Assembly: GCF_001422735.1 (NCBI RefSeq)
Contig: NZ_LMLZ01000024.1
Location: 186,001 to 250,000 of the forward strand
Length of the DNA: 64,000 nucleotides
Source: Acidovorax sp. Leaf78
GTDB taxonomy: Bacteria; Pseudomonadota; Gammaproteobacteria; Burkholderiales; Burkholderiaceae_C
Reading direction: 5' to 3'
Within the stretch, counting starts at the first letter, position 1; each line of letters begins with the position of its first letter. Made by a program: the position numbers and the translations under genes. This document shows positions 58,327 through 64,000 of this stretch, one piece after another. Below the pieces are notes generated by a model, which worked only from the letters and a program-made list of their open reading frames with translations, had not been told where the DNA came from and did no database searches.

Positions 58327-58826
58327 GCTTTGGACGTGTTGGGCGGCAACTGCAATGAGGCCGGGAACGGCGGGTTGGGCACGGCTGCTGGCAATGCAGC
58401 TTACCGAAGGTTACTGCAAATGTATCGGATTGAAGAGTGCCAAATGGCGTCAAGAGAGCGGACATCACAGCGCTTCTTGGGCAAATGGAGCCAGAGCGAC
58501 AGGCCGCGACCCGCTGTCAGCCCCCTGCGACCCGCGTGCGGACTTCGGGTGCAGCCGGGAATGGCGGCAACACTTGAGAAGCAGAGGATCTGCAGACCCG
58601 CTGAGCTCGCGACGAGGCATCGGCGCAACGGCAGCAGCCCCCGAAATTGAATGAAAAAGGCCTCTTCCGCGCGATCAACAAGCGCAAGCAGCTATATTTT
58701 AATAGCATTTGGTGGGAAACACGGCCAGCGTCGCTCCCGGCGGCCGGCATCAATCGCTGCATTTGGGGCGCTTTTGGGCGCCCACAGGGCCTTTTGGCGC
58801 TGCGGGGGCTGCACTATGCTGCGGGC
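58327..58826. other. 500-bp gap between motA and the CDP-sugar genes
   Basis: Divergent promoter region for motA (minus) and rfbF (plus). I see no supported gene and no trace of flhC or flhD. It contains one AGCTAT-type repeat at 58673-58709. On the minus strand TTGACG lies about 145 bp upstream of motA but without a clear -10, so no promoter is called. Confidence 0.5.
58673..58709. repeat. AGCTAT-type repeat, copy e
   Basis: GATCAACAAGCGCAAGCAGC, TATATTTTAATAGCATT, upstream of rfbF. Shares AAGCGCAAGCAGCTAT with the copy at 48682. Confidence 0.55.
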
Positions 58827-59597
58827 ATGAAAGCCGTACTGCTCGCGGGGGGACTGGGAACCCGCATCTCGGAAGAGTCGCACCTGCGTCCCAAGCCCAT
58901 GATCGAGATCGGTGGGCGGCCCATCCTTTGGCACATCATGAAGATGTATGCCGCCCATGGCGTCAACGACTTCATCATCTGCCTGGGCTACAAGGGCTAC
59001 GTCATCAAGGAATACTTCGCCAACTACTTCCTGCACATGTCCGATGTCACCTTCGACATGGCCAACAACCGCATGGAAGTGCACCACCGCCACGCCGAGC
59101 CCTGGCGCGTGACCCTGGTGGACACCGGCGAAAGCACGCTGACCGGCGGGCGCCTCAAGCGCGTGGGCGAATACCTCGAGCCCGACGAGCCCTTCTGCTT
59201 CACCTACGGCGACGGCGTGGCCGACATCGACATGCCCGCCCAGTTCGCCTTTCACCGCGCGCACGGCAAGCTGGCCACCGTCACCGCCGTGCTGCCCCCC
59301 GGCCGCTATGGCGCGCTGATGCGCGACGGCGACCGGGTCGAAGGCTTCGTCGAAAAGCCCCGGGGCGACGGCGGCTGGATCAACGGCGGGTTCTTCGTGC
59401 TGTCCCCCCGGGTGCTCAGCCGGATTGAGGGCGACGCCACCCCCTGGGAGGCCGAGCCCATGGACACCCTGGCGCGCGACGGCGAGCTGATGGCCTACGA
59501 GCACCACGGCTTCTGGCAGCCCATGGACACGCTGCGCGAGAAAAACCTGCTCGAAGACTTGTGGCAAAGCGGCCAGGCACCCTGGAAGCGCTGGTGA
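58827..59597 (+). CDS. rfbF: Glucose-1-phosphate cytidylyltransferase RfbF
   Basis: A 256-residue nucleotidyltransferase. '[39 protein letters not shown]' carries the CTP-binding signature 'GGLGTR' and the 'KPM' lysine. '[12 protein letters not shown]' and '[13 protein letters not shown]' are family elements. Makes CDP-glucose from CTP and glucose-1-phosphate. It is the first gene of the plus-strand sugar cassette; ATG 58827. Confidence 0.95.
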   Translation: MKAVLLAGGLGTRISEESHLRPKPMIEIGGRPILWHIMKMYAAHGVNDFIICLGYKGYVIKEYFANYFLHMSDVTFDMANNRMEVHHRHAEPWRVTLVDTGESTLTGGRLKRVGEYLEPDEPFCFTYGDGVADIDMPAQFAFHRAHGKLATVTAVLPPGRYGALMRDGDRVEGFVEKPRGDGGWINGGFFVLSPRVLSRIEGDATPWEAEPMDTLARDGELMAYEHHGFWQPMDTLREKNLLEDLWQSGQAPWKRW

Positions 59598-59639
59598 TGG
59601 TGCCAGTCCCGACGACGACCCCTACAAGGCAGCAGCACC

Positions 59640-60698
59640 ATGCGTCCTGATCCCGACTTCTGGCGCGGCAAGCGCGTGTTGCTCACGGGCCACACCGGCT
59701 TCAAGGGCGCATGGCTGGCCCTGTGGCTGCAGCGCCTGGGCGCCCAGGTCACCGGCGTGGCCCTGCCGCCCCCGGCCGACCCCAACCTGTTCACGCTGGC
59801 GCGGGTAGACGAGGGCATGGACAGCCATTTCTGCGACGTGTGCAACCCCCAGGCCTTGGCGATGCGCATCCGCGCCGCGCGGCCCGACGTGGTGCTGCAC
59901 CTGGCCGCGCAGGCGCTGGTGCGGCCCGGCTATGCCGACCCGCTGGCCACTTTTGGCACCAACATCATGGGCACGGCCCACGTGCTCGATGCCCTGCGCG
60001 GCCTGCCCGAGGCGCGCGTGGCCCTGGTGGTGACCACCGACAAGGTCTACCGCAACCGCGAATGGGCCTACCCCTACCGCGAAGACGACCCGCTGGGCGG
60101 GCACGACCCCTACAGCGCCAGCAAGGCCGCGGCCGAACTGGTCACCGCCAGCTACCGCGACGCCTTTTTGGCGCCGCAGGGCGTGGCCGTGGCCACGGCC
60201 CGGGCGGGCAACGTGATCGGCGGCGGCGACTGGGCGCAGGACCGCCTGCTGCCCGACGCCGTGCGCGCCTGGGAAAAGGGCGAGACGCTGCACATCCGCC
60301 GCCCCGAGGCCACCCGCCCCTGGCAGCACGTGCTGGAACCCCTGGCCGCCTACCTGCGGCTGGCGCAGCGCCTGTGGGATGCCCCGTCGCTGGCAGGCCC
60401 CTACAACTTCGGGCCACTGCCGCACGAGGCAGCCACCGTCAAACATGTGATCGAAATGGCCTCTGGCGCTTATCTAACCAGCGCTGTAAGCTATGAAAAT
60501 GATAGTGACGGCCCGCACGAGGCCGGCTGGCTGGCGCTGGAAACCGCCCACGCCCGCCAAGCCCTGGGCGTGGCCCCGCGCTGGGCGCTGACCACCTCGG
60601 TGGCCCGCACCATGAACTGGTACCGCCAGCAGCACGGCGGCGCCGATGCCCGCACGCTGTGCCTGGCCGACATCGCCGCCTGGGAGGCCCAGGCGTGA
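59640..60698 (+). CDS. rfbG: CDP-glucose 4,6-dehydratase RfbG
   Basis: A 352-residue extended short-chain dehydrogenase. 'KRVLLTGHTGFKGAWLALWL' is the NAD-binding TGxxGxxG region. 'TTDKVYRNREWAYPYREDDPLGGHDPYSASKAAAEL' contains the Thr-Asp-Lys of dehydratases and the YxxxK (Y-S-A-S-K). It produces CDP-4-keto-6-deoxyglucose. An AGCTAT-type repeat is embedded in frame at 60465-60506. The stop overlaps the GTG of the next gene. Confidence 0.95.
   Translation: MRPDPDFWRGKRVLLTGHTGFKGAWLALWLQRLGAQVTGVALPPPADPNLFTLARVDEGMDSHFCDVCNPQALAMRIRAARPDVVLHLAAQALVRPGYADPLATFGTNIMGTAHVLDALRGLPEARVALVVTTDKVYRNREWAYPYREDDPLGGHDPYSASKAAAELVTASYRDAFLAPQGVAVATARAGNVIGGGDWAQDRLLPDAVRAWEKGETLHIRRPEATRPWQHVLEPLAAYLRLAQRLWDAPSLAGPYNFGPLPHEAATVKHVIEMASGAYLTSAVSYENDSDGPHEAGWLALETAHARQALGVAPRWALTTSVARTMNWYRQQHGGADARTLCLADIAAWEAQA
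60465..60506. repeat. AGCTAT-type repeat, copy f, inside rfbG
   Basis: TGGCGCTTATCTAACCAGCG, CTGTAAGCTATGAAAATGAT, AG, codes in frame for the 'SGAYLTSAVSYENDSD' stretch of RfbG with a local drop in GC content. Same GCGCTT-AGCGCT-AGCTAT pattern as the copy in the DsbD-like gene. Confidence 0.5.
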
Positions 60699-61267
60699 GC
60701 CGCCTAGTCCGCACACCCTTGCCCCTGGCCGGGCTGTTCCGCATAGAGCGGCAGCCGCTGGCCGACGAGCGCGGCTTCTTCGCCCGCCTGTTCTGCGCGG
60801 ACGAGCTGGCCGCCGCCGGCTGGACGCAACCCATCGCGCAGATCAACCACAGCCATACCGCGCGGGCCGGCACCGTGCGCGGTCTGCACTACCAGCGCCC
60901 GCCGCATGCCGAGATGAAGCTCGTCACCTGCCTGCGCGGCGAAGTGCTGGACGTGGCCGTGGACCTGCGCCACGGCTCGCCCACCTTCTTGCAGTGGCAT
61001 GCCGAGCGCCTGTCGGCCGACAACGGCACGGCGCTGCTCATCCCGCCAGGCTTTGCGCACGGCTTTCAGGCCCTGTCCGACCAGGCCGAGCTGCTGTACT
61101 GCCACTCGGCCGCCCATGTGCAGGGGGCCGAGGCGGGCCTGAACCCGCTGGACCCGCGCCTGGCCATCGCCTGGCCGTTGCCGCCCGTGGGCCTGTCGCC
61201 GCGCGACGCGGGCCAGCCCTGGCTGACCGACGGGCCCGGCCCCGAATTCGAAGGAGTGCGCCTGTGA
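60695..61267 (+). CDS. rfbC: dTDP-4-dehydrorhamnose 3,5-epimerase family protein
   Basis: A 190-residue cupin-fold epimerase. 'LFRIERQPLADERGFFARLFCADEL' and 'QINHSHTARAGTVRGLHYQRPPHAEMKLVTCLRGEVLDVAVDLRHGSPTF' match RmlC/RfbC, with the conserved His of 'RGLHYQ' as catalytic base. 'IPPGFAHGFQALSDQAELLY' follows. Adjacent CDP-glucose genes suggest it acts on a CDP-4-keto-6-deoxy sugar rather than a dTDP sugar (inference). The GTG start at 60695 overlaps the rfbG stop; its own stop overlaps the next GTG. Confidence 0.88.
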   Translation: MSRLVRTPLPLAGLFRIERQPLADERGFFARLFCADELAAAGWTQPIAQINHSHTARAGTVRGLHYQRPPHAEMKLVTCLRGEVLDVAVDLRHGSPTFLQWHAERLSADNGTALLIPPGFAHGFQALSDQAELLYCHSAAHVQGAEAGLNPLDPRLAIAWPLPPVGLSPRDAGQPWLTDGPGPEFEGVRL

Positions 61268-62505
61268 AGTGCCGACACTGCAGCAGCCCGCTGCAACTGC
61301 CGTTTCTGGACCTGGGCAGCGCGCCCCCGTCCAACGCCTACCTGCCCGAGGCCGCCCTGCGCGCGCCCGAAACCTGGTTCCCGCTGCGCCTGCTGGTGTG
61401 CGAGACCTGCTGGCTGGTGCAGACCGAAGACCACGCCGGGCGCGAGGCGCTGTTCACCGACGACTACGCGTACTTCAGCTCGTTCTCGTCGTCCTGGCTG
61501 GCCCACGCCGATGCGTACGTCGGTGCGATGCGCGAGCGCCTGGCGCTGAATGCCGACAGCTGCGTGGTCGAGGTCGCCTCGAACGACGGCTACCTGCTGC
61601 AGTACGTGCAGGCCGCAGGCATCCCCTGCTACGGCGTGGAGCCCACGGCCAGTACGGCGGCTGCCGCCCGCGCCAAGGGTATCGAGGTGGTCGAGCGCTT
61701 CTTTGGCGTGGCCTTGGCCGACGAACTGGCCCGGGCCGGCCGACAGGCCGACCTGATCGCCGCGAACAACGTGCTGGCGCACGTGCCCGACATCAACGAC
61801 TTCGTGAGCGGCTTTGCGCGGCTGCTCAAGCCCCACGGCGTGGCCACGTTCGAGTTTCCGCACCTGCTGCGCATGGTGCAGGGCTGCCAGTTCGACACCG
61901 CGTACCACGAGCACTACTCGTACCTGTCGCTCACTGCCGTGCAGCGCATCGTCGCGGCCAACGGCCTTGCGGTGCTGGACGTGCAGGAGCTGTCCACCCA
62001 CGGCGGCAGCCTGCGCGTGTTCGCGGGCCGGGCCGATGCAGCCAGCCACCCGCACGCCACGGCCGACGGCGCCAGCCGCGTGCGGCAGTTGCTGGCCGAC
62101 GAGGCCGCTGCAGGCATGCTGGGCGCTGATTTTTATGGCGATTTCCAGGCCCAGGCATTGCGCATCAAGCGCGAGCTGCTCACTTTTTTATTGCAATGCC
62201 AGGCGGACGGCATCACCGTTGGGGCCTATGGCGCAGCCGCCAAGGGCAACACCCTGCTCAACTTTGCGGGCGTGCGGCCCGACCTGCTGCCCTACGTGGT
62301 GGACAAGAACCCCGCCAAGCAAGGCCAGTACCTGCCCGGCAGCCGCATCCCGGTGGTGAGCGAGGCGCACCTGCACGCCCACCGGCCCCAGCGCGTGCTG
62401 ATCCTGCCGTGGAACCTGCGGGACGAAGTCAGCGCGCAGCTGAGCGACATACGGGGATGGGGAGGGCAGTTCGTCACGGCCGTTCCCCGCCTTGAAGTCT
62501 GGTAG
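61264..62505 (+). CDS. SAM-dependent sugar C-methyltransferase
   Basis: A 413-residue protein. An N-terminal zinc-binding domain ('CRHC' near residue 3 and 'CETC' near residue 50) precedes a class I methyltransferase domain ('VVEVASNDGYLLQYVQAAGIPCYGVEPTA') and a C-terminal domain with 'VGAYGAAAKGNTLLNFAGV'. This is the layout of NDP-hexose 3-C-methyltransferases (TylC3-like). It would add a methyl branch to a 4-keto sugar from RfbG. GTG 61264 overlaps the epimerase stop. Methylation position is inferred. Confidence 0.88.
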   Translation: MKCRHCSSPLQLPFLDLGSAPPSNAYLPEAALRAPETWFPLRLLVCETCWLVQTEDHAGREALFTDDYAYFSSFSSSWLAHADAYVGAMRERLALNADSCVVEVASNDGYLLQYVQAAGIPCYGVEPTASTAAAARAKGIEVVERFFGVALADELARAGRQADLIAANNVLAHVPDINDFVSGFARLLKPHGVATFEFPHLLRMVQGCQFDTAYHEHYSYLSLTAVQRIVAANGLAVLDVQELSTHGGSLRVFAGRADAASHPHATADGASRVRQLLADEAAAGMLGADFYGDFQAQALRIKRELLTFLLQCQADGITVGAYGAAAKGNTLLNFAGVRPDLLPYVVDKNPAKQGQYLPGSRIPVVSEAHLHAHRPQRVLILPWNLRDEVSAQLSDIRGWGGQFVTAVPRLEVW

Positions 62506-62582
62506 CCGCACAGCGCACCCGCTACGCAAAGCAACGCACCCGCCACGCCCATCTGAACCGTACACAACCGAAGGAGACCACC

Positions 62583-63707
62583 ATGATCCCAATGTTCAAG
62601 CCCTTGATCGAACAGGAAGAAATCGATGCCAGCCGAGAGTCGCTGGAGCTGGGATGGCTCGGCATGGGCAGCTATGTGTCCGGCTTTGAAAAGAAGGTGA
62701 AAGAGATCCTGCAGGCGCCGGACCGCCATGTGGCCGCGGTCAGCACCGGCACGGCAGGCCTGCACATCGCGCTGCTGCTGGCGGGCGTGGGCCCGGGCGA
62801 CGAGGTGATCGTGTCGGCCTTCAACTGCTCGGCCGACTACCAGGCCATCACCTGGGTGGGGGCGGACATCGTGTTCTGCGACTGCACCGACGACACGCTC
62901 GAGCTGGACCTCGCCAAGGCCGAGTCCCTGGTGGGCCCGCGCACCAAGGCCATCATCGTGATGGACTACGACTGCATCATCAGCAACCACGAAGACATCG
63001 CCGCGTTTGCCGAGCGCCACAAGCTGCGCGTCATCCACGATGCGGCCCACTCGTTCGGCTCCAGCTACAAAGGCCGCATGGTCGGCAGCTTTTCGGACAT
63101 TTGCGTGTTCAGCCACGACCCGGTCAAGACCGTGACCTGCCTGGACGGCGGCACCGTCGTCGTGCGCACCGAAGAGGAATTGCGCCGCGTGCACGAACTG
63201 CGCCTGCTCGGCATGCAGCAACCCGCCGAGGTGATGTACCAGAACAAACGCGCCTGGACTTTCGACGTCGAGCGGGTGGGCTTTCGCTACCACATGCTCA
63301 ACATGCACGCCGCCATCGGCTTGGCCCAGCTGGGCAAGCTCGACGTGATCAAGTCGAGCCGCCAGGCGGCATCGCGCCGCTACAACGAAAAGCTGCAGGG
63401 CATCGCACAGGTGCGCACGCCGGCAACCGACTTTGCCGATGTGAACCCGTTCCTGTACTACATCCGCGTGCCGGCGGAGCACCGCGATGCGCTGCGCGAC
63501 TTTCTGAAGGCCAACGGCGCCGACACGGGCATCCACTGGCAGCCGGGGCACTGGTTCTCGCTGTGGAAGGACTGCCGCGCGGGCGACCTGTCGGTGACGG
63601 ACAGCGTGGGCAAAGGCATTCTCTCGCTGCCCCTGCACTCGCGCATGTCGCTGGACACGGTGGACGCCGTGGCCGAGCAGGTGCGCCGCTACTTCGAGCA
63701 AATCTGA
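62583..63707 (+). CDS. DegT/DnrJ/EryC1-family sugar aminotransferase
   Basis: A 374-residue PLP enzyme. 'STGTAGLHIALLLAGVGPGDEVIVSAFNCSADYQAI' is the family N-terminus; the PLP aspartate is in 'VIHDAAHSFGSSYKG'. The lysine region reads 'CVFSHDPVKTVTCLDGGTVV', where the family usually has 'SFHxxKxxTxGEGG'; Lys is present but the flanking residues differ. It probably aminates a keto sugar made by the preceding genes; it could also be a 3-dehydratase-like relative. ATG 62583 with GGAG upstream, 77 bp after the methyltransferase. Confidence 0.85.
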   Translation: MIPMFKPLIEQEEIDASRESLELGWLGMGSYVSGFEKKVKEILQAPDRHVAAVSTGTAGLHIALLLAGVGPGDEVIVSAFNCSADYQAITWVGADIVFCDCTDDTLELDLAKAESLVGPRTKAIIVMDYDCIISNHEDIAAFAERHKLRVIHDAAHSFGSSYKGRMVGSFSDICVFSHDPVKTVTCLDGGTVVVRTEEELRRVHELRLLGMQQPAEVMYQNKRAWTFDVERVGFRYHMLNMHAAIGLAQLGKLDVIKSSRQAASRRYNEKLQGIAQVRTPATDFADVNPFLYYIRVPAEHRDALRDFLKANGADTGIHWQPGHWFSLWKDCRAGDLSVTDSVGKGILSLPLHSRMSLDTVDAVAEQVRRYFEQI

Positions 63708-63723
63708 CGAACGGGGGGCGGCC

Positions 63724-64000
63724 ATGCAAGCACCAACTCCTGGACAGCAGCTTTTCGCAGCGATCAAGCAGACGGCCCGCGCTGGCGAGCCCGGCCTGGT
63801 GCTGCCGGTGGGGCAGCCGCTGGCGGCGGTCGTGCGGCCCATTGCCACCGTCCCCGGACACACCGACGCCCTCGACGCGCAACTCCTGACCGACTGGCGC
63901 AATCGCCATGTCAAATCCTTCCTGACCGAATTCGTTTCCACCCCCGAGCGCACGGCGGCCTGGCTGGCGGGAGCCGTCCATGACAACCCCGGCAAGATGC
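63724..64000 (+). CDS. Probable GNAT N-acetyltransferase, N-terminal part
   Basis: ATG 63724 lies 16 bp after the aminotransferase stop; the frame runs off the window after 92 residues. The first 60 residues are not diagnostic. 'LLTDWRNRHVKSFLTEFVSTPERTAAWLAGAV' followed by 'DNPGK' is the alpha1 region seen in GNAT acetyltransferases of sugar clusters. An acetyltransferase after an aminotransferase would N-acylate the new amino group. The catalytic acetyl-CoA loop lies outside the window. Confidence 0.55.
   Translation, partial: MQAPTPGQQLFAAIKQTARAGEPGLVLPVGQPLAAVVRPIATVPGHTDALDAQLLTDWRNRHVKSFLTEFVSTPERTAAWLAGAVHDNPGKM

Noticed and set aside
58380-58470. Sigma-28 or sigma-54 promoter for motA
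   Set aside because: A TCCGATAC and a TGGCAC are present on the minus strand, but their partner elements at the required spacing are missing.
58327-58826. Remnants of flhC/flhD upstream of motA
   Set aside because: Translations of both strands gave no FlhC zinc-cysteine pattern or FlhD-like sequence.
62160-62200. A further AGCTAT-type repeat inside the C-methyltransferase gene
   Set aside because: There is a local GC drop with AAGCGCGAGCTGCTC, but too few matching positions to separate it from chance.
1-64000. CRISPR arrays, tRNA or rRNA genes, insertion sequences
   Set aside because: No regularly spaced repeats, cloverleaf-like segments, rRNA motifs or transposase-like proteins were seen; the repeats present are dispersed and short.

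Overview
The window is a high-GC, gene-dense chromosomal segment that looks like a member of the Burkholderiales, most likely Comamonadaceae (Acidovorax-like). Supporting this are the Bug/TctC-type binding protein, the fliA-flhG-like-flhF-flhA-flhB-cheZ-cheY-motB-motA block next to flgA/M/N and flgBCDEFGHIJKL, and two families of short intergenic repeats of a kind I associate with that family. No rRNA, tRNA, CRISPR array or insertion sequence was recognised.

Left part (1-13.8 kb): the tail of a sulfatase; a NhaR-like LysR regulator divergent from a TerC-family membrane protein; two small membrane genes; then a minus-strand aromatic-type operon (metallo-beta-lactamase-fold protein, FAD monooxygenase, DUF2783 protein, Bug-type binding protein) divergent from an IclR regulator. 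An AT-rich islet at 8.8-10.5 kb follows. It holds a leaderless L,D-transpeptidase-like protein translationally coupled to two paralogous single-span membrane proteins, which I read as a candidate toxin/immunity locus. A DsbD-type reductase and a redoxin come next.

Middle part (13.8-34 kb): a very large DUF748/AsmA-like envelope protein, an AlaX-type editing protein divergent from a creatininase-family amidase, a VOC protein, a miniature TctA-like permease, an aspartyl-protease/PDZ gene split by one in-frame stop, a phosphoglycerate-mutase-like phosphatase and a small lipoprotein. Then comes an apparent 11-gene minus-strand operon (LysE, EamA, two cupins, aminotransferase, GST, two PhzF paralogues, VOC, second LysE, threonine-dehydratase-like enzyme). 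It is transcribed away from a MocR-type regulator, with matching repeats in the shared promoter region. Together these genes look like uptake/export and catabolism or detoxification of an amino acid or amine.

Right part (34-64 kb): an HDOD protein, then flgL to flgB on the minus strand, flgA/flgM/flgN on the plus strand, and fliA to motA on the minus strand. This covers rod, hook, hook-junction, L/P rings, export gate, stator, the CheY/CheZ pair and sigma-28/anti-sigma-28. The usual cheA/W/R/D/B block and flhDC are not present next to motAB. From 58.8 kb the plus strand carries a CDP-sugar cassette (rfbF, rfbG, 3,5-epimerase, C-methyltransferase, DegT aminotransferase, start of a probable GNAT acetyltransferase). 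It probably makes a branched or amino 6-deoxy sugar for surface glycan or flagellin.

Two repeat families run through the window. One (nine copies) sits directly after stop codons, always in the orientation of the gene it follows. The other is a short palindromic element found between genes and also in frame inside genes.
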